This document shows, piece by piece, positions 45,424 through 55,036 of a stretch of DNA of 64,000 bases. Made by a program: the position numbers and the translations under genes. Every line of letters begins with the position of its first letter. The stretch's first letter is position 1. This DNA is from Anderseniella sp. Its GTDB lineage: Bacteria > Pseudomonadota > Alphaproteobacteria > Rhizobiales > Aestuariivirgaceae. The notes below the pieces were generated by a model that did no database searches, had not been told where the DNA came from, and saw nothing but the letters and a program-made list of their open reading frames with translations. The stretch is taken from assembly GCA_030626025.1 (NCBI GenBank), contig DAOUPT010000001.1, forward strand, positions 62,001 through 126,000. The letters are read 5' to 3'.

Positions 45424-45893
45424 AAGTTATTGTCCTCAAACGGTTGTTGCACACGCAATCAACAGCCCAATTGTCATTGATTCGCTGCATTTTCAACCGG
45501 AATTCCCGCCGGGGCGGAAACGGGTTCACATTTACTGGTTGTTCTAGTCGAATTATCCGGCCAGAGCAATTACTACATTATTTTACAAAAATAGTAACAT
45601 TCCGCCAAAATTCAATATTCCAGCCCAACAGAAAAACCGTTGCAAGATAGCAACATATTGATCAAGATCACCCTCCAGCCTCTTGATAAATATCCATTTT
45701 ACCATCATTGTGCGGCGATAATTAACGCTGTGGTATTTGTCACAGCCATTCACTATGTTTTATTATGTTTTATCAGAGCAAATTTTTGCCCAATTTTGGC
45801 GCCATTAAGCAAGTCGCCTGGCAAACAGGTCGCTATACAGGGCAGGAAAACCGCCCGTTACTAACGGTTTTTCGCTATTAAGGTTTTAAAGTG
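45424..45893. other. 470-bp divergent region between secA and the parvulin gene
   Basis: No convincing ORF. It is AT-rich in the middle and should carry the two divergent promoters. It holds a hairpin GCTGTG-N8-CACAGC at 45727-45746 and a terminator-like CCGTT-ACT-AACGG followed by five T at 45855-45872, which lies only 22 nt before the parvulin start and could act as an attenuator, although its stem is short. Confidence 0.45.
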
Positions 45894-46850
45894 ATGAAAA
45901 GTCTTCACAAATTATTTCGTGCAACTGCAACGGCAGCAACAATGGCCGCTGTAATAGCAGGCAGCGTGGCACTTGTTTCCACATTTGGCGCTTCATCCGC
46001 ATCCGCCCAGGCAAAAACTGCAGAAAACAAGGTTTTGGCAATTATCAATGGTCACAAGATTACCACCAAAGAGGTTAAGCTTGCTGCCGACGACATTTTG
46101 CCTCACCTGTCAAATGTACCGCCAAAATTACGCTACCCCTTTATTGTCGAATATCTGATCGAACGCCGGTTACTTGCCCAACAAGCGATTCGCGAAGGTT
46201 TAGGTACCAACAATGAATACAAAACCCGGCTTGTTTTTTATCAGGCAAAAGCTCTGCGTGACGCCTATTTTGTAGAAAAATTGAAAGCTGGCATTACCGA
46301 TGAAATGATCCGGGCGGTTTATGACAAGGAAGCCTCAACGGTCACCCCGGAGGAAAGATTTCGGGCCCGGCATATTCTGGTCAGCACCGAACAGGAAGCC
46401 AAAGACATTGCAGCCAAGCTCAAAAAGGGTGAAAAGTTTGCTGATCTGGCTAAAGCCAAAAGCCTTGATGGTTCAAAAGACTTTGGTGGTGATCTCGGCT
46501 ATTTTACCGCGGATGAAATGGTGGCTGAATTTGCCAGTGCGATCAAGGTCTTGAAAAAAGGTGAAATCTCCAAGCCGACAAAATCCGAATTTGGCTGGCA
46601 TATCATTCAGTTGATTGACCGGCAAGCCGGTGGCCCGCGGCCCTTTAAAGAGGTCAAGGCGGCGATAAAACTAGTGCTTTTGCGTAAAGCTGTGCAGGAG
46701 AAAGTTGACCAATTGCGCAAGTCTGCAAAAATAGAAATGATTGATCCCGGTTTGAAGGAAATGCTCAAGCTTGCCCGCAAGCAGCGTGCCGAAATTGAAG
46801 CACGCAATGCCAAGGCAAAGGCCCAAAAATCCAAACCAGCCAGCAATTAA
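45894..46850 (+). CDS. Periplasmic peptidyl-prolyl isomerase (parvulin/PpiC-SurA type)
   Basis: 318 aa. Signal peptide with a VALVSTFGASSASAQA-like end near residue 40, a SurA-like N-terminal domain (LAIINGHKITTKEVKLA), and a parvulin domain from about residue 155: RARHILVSTEQEAKDI, FGGDLGYFTADEMV, and FGWHIIQL. Assists folding of exported and outer-membrane proteins. AAGG precedes the start; a GTG one codon earlier is possible. Co-directional with argJ. Confidence 0.9.
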   Translation: MKSLHKLFRATATAATMAAVIAGSVALVSTFGASSASAQAKTAENKVLAIINGHKITTKEVKLAADDILPHLSNVPPKLRYPFIVEYLIERRLLAQQAIREGLGTNNEYKTRLVFYQAKALRDAYFVEKLKAGITDEMIRAVYDKEASTVTPEERFRARHILVSTEQEAKDIAAKLKKGEKFADLAKAKSLDGSKDFGGDLGYFTADEMVAEFASAIKVLKKGEISKPTKSEFGWHIIQLIDRQAGGPRPFKEVKAAIKLVLLRKAVQEKVDQLRKSAKIEMIDPGLKEMLKLARKQRAEIEARNAKAKAQKSKPASN

Positions 46851-46856
46851 CCTGAC

Positions 46857-46884
46857 CCCGCCTTGTGGATTTCCCCGAGGCGGG
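46857..46884 (+). terminator. Possible hairpin between parvulin gene and argJ
   Basis: CCCGCCT / AGGCGGG arms with a 14-nt loop, followed by CTTCCCTC rather than a T-run. It lies in the 63-bp gap. A weak or Rho-assisted stop is possible. Confidence 0.4.
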
Positions 46885-46913
46885 CTTCCCTCAAAATAAG
46901 GCCTTGTGGTTTC

Positions 46914-48158
46914 ATGACAGGTAAAATCTCTCCCCTTGCCCCAACTGACCAACCACAACTGCCGGTGCTTGATGGCATTCAGCTTGCCGTTGCCGAGACC
47001 GGCATCAAATACAAAGACCGCGCCGATCTCATGCTGGCCATCATGCAACCTTCAGCGACAATCGCTGGTTGTTTCACCACCTCAAAAACCGCATCAGCGC
47101 CGGTGGATTTCTGCAAAGCCAACCTTGCAGCCAGCTCCCCGTCAGGAGGCAAAGCAACAGCGATTATCGTAAACGCCGGCAACGCCAACGCCTTTACCGG
47201 TAAAAAGGGCCAAAGCTCGACAGAAAAAGTCGGCAGCATGGTTGCCGCAGCCGTGGATTGCCCAATCCACGAAGTTTTCATGGCCTCCACCGGCGTCATT
47301 GGCGAGCCCCTTGACCCAACCGACATTATATCAGCCATCGACGGCCTGATTAAAAACGCCCGCCCCGATGGTTGGTCCGATGCCGCACGGGCCATAATGA
47401 CAACCGATACCTATGCCAAGCAGGCTACCGTTCAGGCAAAAATCGGTGACCAGACGGTCACCATTAACGGCATCGCCAAAGGTTCAGGCATGATTGCCCC
47501 CAACATGGCAACCATGCTGGTGTTTTTATTTACCGATGCCAGCCTGCCACGCGATATCATGCAACCGCTACTAACCAGCGCCGTTGATCAAAGCTTTAAC
47601 AGCATAACTGTTGATAGTGACACTTCGACCAGCGATACGGTTTTGCTGTGTGCGACCGGGCAACAATCAACCAGCTTTCAAGGCCCTGATGATGCAGCCC
47701 TGCAAGAATTTAAGTCAGCGCTGAATTATTTGACCCGCGACCTTGCCCATCAGGTTGTCCGCGATGGCGAAGGCGCTGAAAAATTCATTGCGATTAAGGT
47801 ATCTGGAGCAGAAAACGATATGGCCGCCCGCAAAATCGGCTTGTCGATTGCCAATTCACCGCTGGTAAAAACAGCAATTGCCGGTGAGGATGCCAATTGG
47901 GGCCGAATTGTTATGGCCGTTGGCAAGGCTGGCGAGAAAGCTGACCGTGATGCCTTGTCAATCAGCATCGGCAGTATATTGGTCGCCAGTCAGGGTGAAG
48001 CAGATGAAAACTATAACGAGCAGGATTTAATCCCCCATATGCAGGGCCGTGAAATCAATATCGCCGTTGATGTCGGCATCGCCGACGGCACCGCCACAGT
48101 ATGGACCTGCGACCTCACCCACCGCTACATCGAAATCAACGCCGACTACAGAAGCTAA
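46914..48158 (+). CDS. argJ: Bifunctional glutamate N-acetyltransferase / N-acetylglutamate synthase
   Basis: 414 aa. Recycles the acetyl group from N-acetylornithine to glutamate in arginine synthesis. Seen: KGSGMIAPNMATMLVFLFTD with the Thr at which the chain cuts itself into alpha and beta parts, and GEDANWGRIVMAVGKAG near the end. The ATG at 46914 (MTGKISPLAP) is chosen over an upstream TTG that would lie in the preceding hairpin. Ends 10 nt before the stop of the convergent accA gene. Confidence 0.95.
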   Translation: MTGKISPLAPTDQPQLPVLDGIQLAVAETGIKYKDRADLMLAIMQPSATIAGCFTTSKTASAPVDFCKANLAASSPSGGKATAIIVNAGNANAFTGKKGQSSTEKVGSMVAAAVDCPIHEVFMASTGVIGEPLDPTDIISAIDGLIKNARPDGWSDAARAIMTTDTYAKQATVQAKIGDQTVTINGIAKGSGMIAPNMATMLVFLFTDASLPRDIMQPLLTSAVDQSFNSITVDSDTSTSDTVLLCATGQQSTSFQGPDDAALQEFKSALNYLTRDLAHQVVRDGEGAEKFIAIKVSGAENDMAARKIGLSIANSPLVKTAIAGEDANWGRIVMAVGKAGEKADRDALSISIGSILVASQGEADENYNEQDLIPHMQGREINIAVDVGIADGTATVWTCDLTHRYIEINADYRS

Positions 48159-48168
48159 CTTTTTGAGT

Positions 48169-49122
48169 TTAGAGATCGCGGCCAATGGCCAGGAATTTAT
48201 CGCGGCGCTGCTTGCGAAGTTCATCTGGTGACAATTTTTTGAATGCCAAAAGAGCATTGGCGATGGCATCGCTGACATCATTAAGGGTTTTTTCCCGGTC
48301 CCGATGAGCACCGCCAACCGGTTCGGCAATAATATCGTCAATAACGCCAAACTCTTTAAGGTCAGTGGCGGTAATTTTCATTGATTTGGCAGCATCTTGT
48401 GCTTTGCTCGAGTCTTTCCACAAAATCGAAGCAGCACCTTCTGGCGAAATAACACTGTAAATAGCATGCTCAAGCATTAAAACCGTATTGGCTGTGGCAA
48501 TCGCAATCGCCCCGCCAGAGCCGCCCTCACCGATAACAATCGAAATAATCGGTACACCAAGCCCGAGACAACAGTCTGTAGAGCGGGCAATCGCTTCAGC
48601 TTGTCCGCGTTCTTCTGCACCAATGCCTGGATAAGCGCCAGACGTATCGACAAAACTGATAACCGGGATATCAAATTTCTCGGCCATTTCCATCAATCGC
48701 ACCGCTTTACGATAACCTTCCGGCCGGGCCATACCAAAATTGCGCTTTAAACGCGAATCCGTATCGTGACCTTTTTCCTGACCCAGCACCATCACCGGCT
48801 CGCCGCGAAACCGGCCCAGCCCTGATATAATCGCCTGATCTTCCGAAAACTTCCGGTCACCGGCCATCGGAGTAAATTCAGTGATCAACCCGGCAACATA
48901 ATCCTTGCAATGAGGCCGTTCAGGATGGCGGGCAACCTGCGTTTTTTGCCACGGGTCAAGCTGTTTATATAGATCAACCAGGTGTTTATCTGCTCTTGCC
49001 TCTAGTTTTTCGACCTCGTCATCAATCGACATGGCCTCATCTTCCTTGGCCAAAGCTTTAAGCTCTGCCACTCTGCCACGCAAATCTGCAATCTGACTTT
49101 CAAAATCCAGAAAATTAGTCAT
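48169..49122 (-). CDS. accA: Acetyl-CoA carboxylase carboxyltransferase, alpha subunit
   Basis: 317 aa. Together with AccD it transfers CO2 from carboxybiotin to acetyl-CoA, the first step of fatty acid synthesis. Seen: FLDFESQIADLRGRVAELK, VMVLGQEKGHDT, the oxyanion-forming IGEGGSGGAIAIATAN, and SPEGAASILWKD. The ATG at 49122 gives the conserved N-terminus; 24 extra codons upstream are not family-like. Downstream of xerD on the same strand. Confidence 0.96.
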   Translation of the reverse strand: MTNFLDFESQIADLRGRVAELKALAKEDEAMSIDDEVEKLEARADKHLVDLYKQLDPWQKTQVARHPERPHCKDYVAGLITEFTPMAGDRKFSEDQAIISGLGRFRGEPVMVLGQEKGHDTDSRLKRNFGMARPEGYRKAVRLMEMAEKFDIPVISFVDTSGAYPGIGAEERGQAEAIARSTDCCLGLGVPIISIVIGEGGSGGAIAIATANTVLMLEHAIYSVISPEGAASILWKDSSKAQDAAKSMKITATDLKEFGVIDDIIAEPVGGAHRDREKTLNDVSDAIANALLAFKKLSPDELRKQRRDKFLAIGRDL

Positions 49123-49278
49123 ATGGAATAAAACCTGCCCCAAAACCCGACAACAACAGAGACACTTTAATGTCTCAATTGATACAAACAACATATTTAC
49201 AAGCTATATAAGGCGGAAAATCGGTTATTGCAAAATTATCACACCCAATTGTGCAAATTTTTTCAGTTTATTCAATTT

Positions 49279-50235
49279 CTAATCTTCCGCGCCCGCAAGC
49301 GGGTGATGTTCTTCAACAGCAGCTTTAAGACGCTCGGCCAATACATGGGTATAAATCTGGGTTGTGGAAATATCCGCATGGCCAAGCATTTGCTGGACCG
49401 CCCGCAAATCTGCCCCACCTTCCAGCAAGTGACTGGCAAATGCATGGCGCAGAACATGCGGGGAGACCTTGGCCGCCTCAAGACCAACACTAACCGCAAG
49501 ATTTTTTAATGCTAAGGCAAAGTGTTGGCGGGTCAAATAGCCAGCTTTGCCACGCGAGGGAAACAGAAACGGCGATTCGACCGCCTGTTTTTCATCATAG
49601 TGTTTGGCCACCTGCTCAAATTGTCGAACGGCAACACCGGCGGCATCACTGACCGGCACCAGTCTTTCGCGGCCGCCCTTGCCTTTAATTGTCAATAATC
49701 GCGGATTACCGGCAAAAGCCATCCGCGGCAGACTAACCAGTTCGGACACCCGAAGCCCGGTTGCATATAAAAGCTCAAGCAGACAATACAAACGTGAGGC
49801 ATCAAGCCGCTTGCGCCCTTTAGCTCTTTCAGCATTACTCTTTGCCGCCTCGAGCAAGCGGTCCACTTCCGTGATCGAAAGAACTTTTGGCAACCCACGC
49901 ACGGTTCTCGGGCTTTCAATGATGTCAGCCGGATTGCCTTTTACCACTCCCTCTGCATACAAAAATTTGTGAACCTGACGAACCGCCGATAACCGTCTTT
50001 GAACTGTCGAGGCAGCAAGGCCCTGGGCATTGAGAAACACCAGATAAGATCGAATATGCTCGCTGGTTACCTGACTGAAACCCACCCCCGATTTGCCCAG
50101 ATGCAATACATATTCAGACAAATCACGCCCATAGGCTTCAAGGGTGTTGCGCGCCGCACCACGCTCAGCGCTCATCATTTCCAGAAACGCCTCAATCTGG
50201 CGTTGATCTTTTTCTCTAACCACGCAATCGGCCAT
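49279..50235 (-). CDS. xerD: Site-specific tyrosine recombinase XerD
   Basis: 318 aa. Resolves chromosome dimers at dif with XerC. Seen: core-binding domain (residues 10-100) and catalytic domain with ATGLRVSEL (Arg), HVLRHAFASH (His, Arg), LGHADISTTQIYTHV (His and the nucleophilic Tyr). The ATG at 50235 gives the standard start. Its first 20 bp overlap the end of a 46-codon membrane ORF. The chromosomal neighbourhood and full active site mark this as the housekeeping enzyme, not a phage integrase. Confidence 0.93.
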   Translation of the reverse strand: MADCVVREKDQRQIEAFLEMMSAERGAARNTLEAYGRDLSEYVLHLGKSGVGFSQVTSEHIRSYLVFLNAQGLAASTVQRRLSAVRQVHKFLYAEGVVKGNPADIIESPRTVRGLPKVLSITEVDRLLEAAKSNAERAKGRKRLDASRLYCLLELLYATGLRVSELVSLPRMAFAGNPRLLTIKGKGGRERLVPVSDAAGVAVRQFEQVAKHYDEKQAVESPFLFPSRGKAGYLTRQHFALALKNLAVSVGLEAAKVSPHVLRHAFASHLLEGGADLRAVQQMLGHADISTTQIYTHVLAERLKAAVEEHHPLAGAED

Positions 50236-50356
50236 TGGAGATAGACTTTTCAATTTCGACCGGCTCAGGTGGAAAATTGGCCAGCCACCACGCCCCGCCA
50301 TAAACGACACCGCCCGCAACAAAAAGGATTATCAAATATCGTAAACTGTCAGGCAT
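50216..50356 (-). CDS. Small single-span membrane protein upstream of xerD
   Basis: 46 aa, read directly from the sequence. One membrane helix (YLIILFVAGGVVYGGAWWLA, residues 7-26) is followed by a short soluble tail with NFPPEPVEIEK. It overlaps the xerD start by 20 bp in another frame, so translation is probably coupled. The Pro-Pro-Glu-Pro tail after a single helix resembles tiny proteins found in the same place in other Hyphomicrobiales, as far as can be remembered. Function unknown; too short for most gene finders. Confidence 0.65.
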   Translation of the reverse strand: MPDSLRYLIILFVAGGVVYGGAWWLANFPPEPVEIEKSISNGRLRG

Positions 50357-50512
50357 GTCCGCATCGACTTGTTATTTTAGCTGTTTTGACCATTTATGCA
50401 TGATAGGCGTCCCGGTTGCAAACGAAGTCGTCTTTTTAATCCTTTGCGCTTTATTTTCTAAACCGCTAAAACAACTGCAATTCTTGAAATTTTATTTGAT
50501 GCTGAAACTGGC

Positions 50513-51094
50513 ATGACCAAAAAAATTACCCGGAGCGATATCGAAATGATCCGCTCTAAACTTGGCTCGGACACGATTGTAATGGTCGGCTTGATGGGCG
50601 CTGGAAAAACCACTGTTGGGCGACGTCTTGCCCAGCGATTGAACCTGCCGTTTGTTGATGCCGATCACGAAGTCGAACGGGCTGCAGGCATGTTGGTCAG
50701 TGATATTTTTGAACAACATGGCGAGGCCCATTTCCGTGATGGCGAGCGCCGGGTAATCGCCCGCCTGCTTGAATCAGGTCCGCAAATTCTGGCAACCGGC
50801 GGCGGTGCCTATATGGATGAAGAAACCCGCCGAAACATTACCAGCAAAGGGATTAGCATCTGGTTGAAATGCAGCCATAAATTATTGATGACGAGAGTGC
50901 GCAAACGCGATGGCCGACCATTGCTCAAAACCGATAATCCTGATGCAATCATGCAAGACCTGATCGATAAACGTTATCCGGTCTATGGACAGGCTGACCT
51001 GACCGTGGTTTCCCGTGATGTCACCCACAACACGATTGTTAATGACGCAGTACGTGCCCTGCGTTCATATTTTGACCCTGACCAGGACCATTAA
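50513..51094 (+). CDS. aroK: Shikimate kinase
   Basis: 193 aa. Phosphorylates shikimate in aromatic amino acid synthesis. Seen: P-loop GLMGAGKTTVGRRLA, the shikimate-binding VDADHEVERAAG, and LATGGGAYMDEETR. The N-terminal extension of about 20 residues before the first beta strand is common in this order. Starts the run aroK-aroB-CorC-FAD enzyme, 5 nt before aroB. Confidence 0.95.
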   Translation: MTKKITRSDIEMIRSKLGSDTIVMVGLMGAGKTTVGRRLAQRLNLPFVDADHEVERAAGMLVSDIFEQHGEAHFRDGERRVIARLLESGPQILATGGGAYMDEETRRNITSKGISIWLKCSHKLLMTRVRKRDGRPLLKTDNPDAIMQDLIDKRYPVYGQADLTVVSRDVTHNTIVNDAVRALRSYFDPDQDH

Positions 51095-51099
51095 AACCA

Positions 51100-52242
51100 A
51101 TGACCACCAACGAACCATTCACCAGTAAAGATGGCACGGCTGTTAAAGTTGACCTTGGTCAGCGCAGTTACACAATTCATATTGGCGAAGGCATCCTTAG
51201 AGACGCCGGCCAAATCATTGGTCCGCTTCTTTCACGCCCCAAAACAGTAATTGTCACCGATGAGAACCTTGCCAGACTGCACCTGAATACTTTAAATAAA
51301 AGCCTTGATGGTGCTGGCATAGAGCACACGGCAATCATTCTACCGCCGGGCGAAGCAACAAAGTCATACGAAAAGTTTTCGTTTCTTTGCGACGCATTGT
51401 TGGAAAATGATGTCGAGCGCAACGATATTATCATCGCGTTTGGTGGCGGTGTTATCGGTGATCTGGCAGGCTTTGCTGCTGCGGTTCTGCGCCGTGGTGT
51501 AAACTTTGTTCAAATACCCACCAGCCTGCTGGCCCAGGTCGATTCTTCGGTTGGCGGCAAAACCGGCATCAACTCCCGGCACGGCAAAAACCTTGTTGGC
51601 GCCTTTCACCAGCCTCTGGCGGTCATTGCCGACATCGCTCTGCTTGATACCCTGCCACCACGCGAACTGGCATCAGGCTATGCAGAGGTTGCTAAATACG
51701 GTTTGCTCGGCGACATCGGATTTTTCGAATGGTTGGAAGAAAATGCCAAAGCGCTATTTGCCGGTGATGGTCAGGCCCGCATCAAGGCAATTTCGAAAAG
51801 TTGTGAGGCAAAGGCAGATATCGTTGCCCGCGATGAAAAAGAAAACGGCGTTCGCGCCCTGCTAAACCTTGGCCACACCTTTGGCCACGCTTTGGAAGGG
51901 GCAACCGGTTATGGTTCATGCCTGTTACATGGTGAGGGTGTTGCCATCGGCACCGTGCTGGCCTTCAGATTTTCCGAACAAAACGGTCTCATTGCATCTG
52001 GCGCTGCCAAACGCGTGCAGGCCCACTTTGCCAGCATCGGTCTGCCCACTACATTGTCAGACATAAAGGGTGACTTGCCCGATGCCCAAACACTGGTAAA
52101 TTATATGCGCCAGGATAAAAAGGCCACCGGTGGCAAACTGGTTTTCATTTTGGCCCGTCAAATTGGTGACACCTTTGTTGCAAAAGATGTGGCAGAATCT
52201 GATATACTGAACTTTATGCGTGAGGAACTGCAAAACCGATGA
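51100..52242 (+). CDS. aroB: 3-dehydroquinate synthase
   Basis: 380 aa, NAD- and zinc-dependent second enzyme of the shikimate pathway. Seen: FGGGVIGDLAGFAAAVLRRG, QIPTSLLAQVDSSVGGKTGIN, KNLVGAFHQP and the zinc ligand region LNLGHTFGHALE. Translationally close to aroK (5-nt gap) and ends 10 nt before the ATG of the next gene. Confidence 0.96.
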   Translation: MTTNEPFTSKDGTAVKVDLGQRSYTIHIGEGILRDAGQIIGPLLSRPKTVIVTDENLARLHLNTLNKSLDGAGIEHTAIILPPGEATKSYEKFSFLCDALLENDVERNDIIIAFGGGVIGDLAGFAAAVLRRGVNFVQIPTSLLAQVDSSVGGKTGINSRHGKNLVGAFHQPLAVIADIALLDTLPPRELASGYAEVAKYGLLGDIGFFEWLEENAKALFAGDGQARIKAISKSCEAKADIVARDEKENGVRALLNLGHTFGHALEGATGYGSCLLHGEGVAIGTVLAFRFSEQNGLIASGAAKRVQAHFASIGLPTTLSDIKGDLPDAQTLVNYMRQDKKATGGKLVFILARQIGDTFVAKDVAESDILNFMREELQNR

Positions 52243-52252
52243 GCCCGATTCC

Positions 52253-53527
52253 ATGAGCTTGGCTATCATTATCACCGCCGGTGTTATTTTCGCCCTGCTG
52301 ATTTTATCAGCATTCTTTTCCGGTGCCGAAACAGCCATGACTGCCACCTCCAAAGCGCGTATGCACGAATTGGGGAAACGCGGCAACAAACGGGCAAAAA
52401 TCGTACAGCGCCTGATTGACACGCCCGAGCGGGTAATCGGAGCCATTCTGCTCGGCAATAATCTGGTCAACATTTTAGCCTCGGCCCTTGCAACCAGCTT
52501 GTTTCTCACCCTGTTTGGCAACTCCGGTATAATCTATGCCACACTGGCAATGACCGCCCTTGTGCTGGTCTTTGGTGAGGTCATGCCCAAAACCTATGCG
52601 ATCACCAACCCTGATAAATATGCTCTGTTTGTTGCACCTGTTATCAGACTGATCGTTGCGGTTTTTGCCCCCATCGTGATGACCGTTGAGTTCATCGTGC
52701 GGAAGGTCATGTGCCTGTTTGGTGTCGATATTTCCAAATCTCAAGATATACTGAATCCCCGCGAAGAACTGCGAGGTGCGATAAATCTACACCATAAAAC
52801 CGGTGCCTTTATCAAAACCGACCGTGACATGCTCGGTGGAATTTTGGACCTTGACGATCTTGAACTGTCAGATGTCATGGTCCATCGCACCAAAATGCAC
52901 ACCATCGACATCGCCATGTCACCAACCGAAATAATAAAGGATGTCCTCGACAGCGGCTTTTCCCGGGTGCCCGTATGGCGCGAGGATAAAGACGACATCA
53001 TCGGCATTCTCCATGCCAAAAACCTGCTTGCCGAACTTCACAAATGCAAGGGCCAGGCAGAGAAAATCAACATAGAGGCGATCTGCATAGAACCGTGGTT
53101 CGCACCCGATACCACGCCAGCTCTTGACCAGCTGAATGCCTTTTTGCGCAAGAAAAAACATTTCTCTCTGGTTGTCGATGAGTATGGCGAAGTGATGGGC
53201 ATGGTCACCCTTGAAGACATTCTCGAAGAGATCGTGGGTCAGATTGCTGATGAACACGACGTGCCTGAAACCGATGTGGCGCGCGAATCAGGCGGATCTT
53301 ATGTGGTAAATGGCGAAACTCCGATCAGGGACCTGAACCGTTTGCATGATTGGGAGCTACCAGACGATGAGGCAACAACTTTGGCCGGCCTTGTCATTCA
53401 TGAAGCCCAAATCATTCCCGATACCGGACAGGCCTTTACCTTTCACGGCTTTCGTTTCGAGGTGCTTGAGAAAGACCGCAATCAGATTAAATCAATCCGT
53501 ATCACCAACCTTTTGAAAAGATCCTGA
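52253..53527 (+). CDS. CNNM/CorC family membrane protein with CBS pair
   Basis: 424 aa. Residues 1-190 form a DUF21/CNNM membrane domain (AFFSGAETAMTATSKARMHEL is its signature), then two CBS domains (MVHRTKMHTIDIAMS and FSLVVDEYGEVMGMVTLEDILEEIVG), then a CorC/HlyC C-terminal domain. Members act in magnesium or cobalt homeostasis. The ATG at 52253 follows the aroB stop. Its last base overlaps the next start (ATGA-type). Confidence 0.9.
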   Translation: MSLAIIITAGVIFALLILSAFFSGAETAMTATSKARMHELGKRGNKRAKIVQRLIDTPERVIGAILLGNNLVNILASALATSLFLTLFGNSGIIYATLAMTALVLVFGEVMPKTYAITNPDKYALFVAPVIRLIVAVFAPIVMTVEFIVRKVMCLFGVDISKSQDILNPREELRGAINLHHKTGAFIKTDRDMLGGILDLDDLELSDVMVHRTKMHTIDIAMSPTEIIKDVLDSGFSRVPVWREDKDDIIGILHAKNLLAELHKCKGQAEKINIEAICIEPWFAPDTTPALDQLNAFLRKKKHFSLVVDEYGEVMGMVTLEDILEEIVGQIADEHDVPETDVARESGGSYVVNGETPIRDLNRLHDWELPDDEATTLAGLVIHEAQIIPDTGQAFTFHGFRFEVLEKDRNQIKSIRITNLLKRS

Positions 53528-54651
53528 TGCCGAACAGCTGGCAAACCTACGACCTTGTTATCATCGGTGCCAGTTTTTCAGGCTTGACCTGCGCCCGTGC
53601 CGCCGCCTTGCGAGGACTTTCTGTGTTTGTCATCGAGGCAAAGGATGATCCCGGTGCCCGTATTCACACCACCGGCATTTTGGTCAAGGAGGCTGCCGAA
53701 GAGCTTGACGTTCCAGCCGACCTGACTCGAGCCATCCACGGTGTTCGCCTTTACGCACCCAATCTCAAATCGGTCGACCTGTTTTCGCCGGGCTATTATT
53801 TCTTAACCACCAAAACCAGCAACCTCATGCGCTGGCTGGCCGACGAAGCCCGACGGGCCGGGGCAGAAATCAGATGCGGCATAAAGTTTACCGGCGCAAC
53901 TCATGTTGGCGAAACAATAAAAATCGCTCAAACAAAAATTTCCTGTCGCTATCTGGTTGGTGCCGATGGCGCAAAGTCAACTGTCGCTGACTGTTTCGGT
54001 CTTGGCAAAAACAGCCGTTTTCTGGTTGGTATTGAGGCCGAGTACACAAAACTGGATGGTTTTGATGACCGCTTCCTACACTGCTTTCTCGATTCAAAAA
54101 TTGCCCCCGGTTATATTTCCTGGGCGGCAGCATCCCCAGATGCCATTCAGATCGGTCTGGCCACCAAATCTTCACACAAACCAGATCTCAATCGGTTTCG
54201 CCAACACACCAAAGGCCTGTTTGCCTATGATGAGAGCGCCATCGTGGAAAAACGTTCCGGCGTCATCCCTTGCGGCGGCATTGTCAGGCCTTATGCGGCC
54301 AAGAATGTTTTACTGATTGGTGATGCCGCCGGTCTGGTATCGCCTTTAAGCGCCGGGGGTATTCGACTGGCTTTTCGCTTTGGCAAAAAAGCCGGTCAAG
54401 CCATTGCCGATCACCTGACGCGTTTCGGCCCGCCACCGGAAACTGTCCTTGAAAAACAACTACCCGGTTTTGCCAAAAAACAAACCCTGAGAAACCTGCT
54501 CGACCTGGCCCCACCAAATTTTCTCTACAACAGCCTGTTAACAACGCCGTTAATGCGCAAATTTGCCCGGCATGTCTACTTCCACAAACGCCTGACCAAA
54601 GACATCAATTTGGAAGAATTCACCGCACAACTACCCACGGGCGCCAAGTAA
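53527..54651 (+). CDS. FAD-dependent oxidoreductase, geranylgeranyl reductase-like
   Basis: 374 aa. N-terminal FAD motif DLVIIGASFSGLTCARAAA and the second flavin motif NVLLIGDAAGLVSPLSAGGIRLAF, with a GADGAKS region between, as in geranylgeranyl reductases and related group A flavoproteins. The Cys in PGARIHTTGILV-type loops is absent, so the exact branch is uncertain. Starts in the stop of the CorC-like gene, so the two are coupled. A role in quinone or isoprenoid side-chain chemistry is possible. Confidence 0.82.
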   Translation: MPNSWQTYDLVIIGASFSGLTCARAAALRGLSVFVIEAKDDPGARIHTTGILVKEAAEELDVPADLTRAIHGVRLYAPNLKSVDLFSPGYYFLTTKTSNLMRWLADEARRAGAEIRCGIKFTGATHVGETIKIAQTKISCRYLVGADGAKSTVADCFGLGKNSRFLVGIEAEYTKLDGFDDRFLHCFLDSKIAPGYISWAAASPDAIQIGLATKSSHKPDLNRFRQHTKGLFAYDESAIVEKRSGVIPCGGIVRPYAAKNVLLIGDAAGLVSPLSAGGIRLAFRFGKKAGQAIADHLTRFGPPPETVLEKQLPGFAKKQTLRNLLDLAPPNFLYNSLLTTPLMRKFARHVYFHKRLTKDINLEEFTAQLPTGAK

Positions 54652-54659
54652 CGCTCGAT

Positions 54660-55025
54660 TTAGAGCCGCGCAGCGACAGCATTGATATCAACATTGCTGA
54701 CATCCCACACCGCTGCCATATTGATAATATTTGACCCGCAAACCCGGGCTCTCCTGGGCAAGTTCGAGCGTGTCACCTGCCGTACCCCGCCATCCTCAAT
54801 CACCAGTTCACCAACCAGTGCACCGCAGGCCTGTTTTGCATAATCGCGCTCCACCGGCGCAATCGTCACCAGCAATCCGTCGAGCTCCCACGCCGCCGCT
54901 TCAATCGCTGGAACCCCGCGCCTGCTCATTAAAATATGACCATAACGATGCAACGGCCGTCGCAAGATCTTTTCCAGTTTAACCCCAATATTCGTTGCAA
55001 AAAACTTCACATATCCAGAATTCAT
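54660..55025 (-). CDS. Hypothetical protein with good ribosome site and palindromic upstream site
   Basis: 121 aa, not recognised. GAGG lies 5 nt before the ATG, supporting it as real. It has a basic start (LEKILRRPLHRYGHIL), a middle mostly hydrophobic-acidic part (AWELDGLLVTIAPVERDYA) and a region with paired Arg and a Cys (LPRRARVCGSN). No signal peptide, membrane segment or DNA-binding helix is evident. A perfect 14-bp palindrome lies 11 bp upstream. The opposite strand has only short frames. Convergent with the FAD enzyme gene. Confidence 0.5.
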   Translation of the reverse strand: MNSGYVKFFATNIGVKLEKILRRPLHRYGHILMSRRGVPAIEAAAWELDGLLVTIAPVERDYAKQACGALVGELVIEDGGVRQVTRSNLPRRARVCGSNIINMAAVWDVSNVDINAVAARL

Positions 55026-55036
55026 GCCGCCTCATT

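Noticed and set aside
45855-45872. CCGTT-ACT-AACGG plus five T as a strong attenuator
   Set aside because: Only a 5-bp stem, probably too weak; noted within the intergenic entry only.
49279-50235. Tyrosine recombinase as a phage or island integrase
   Set aside because: Position next to accA/aroK and full XerD layout fit the housekeeping enzyme; no tRNA or attachment repeats are near.
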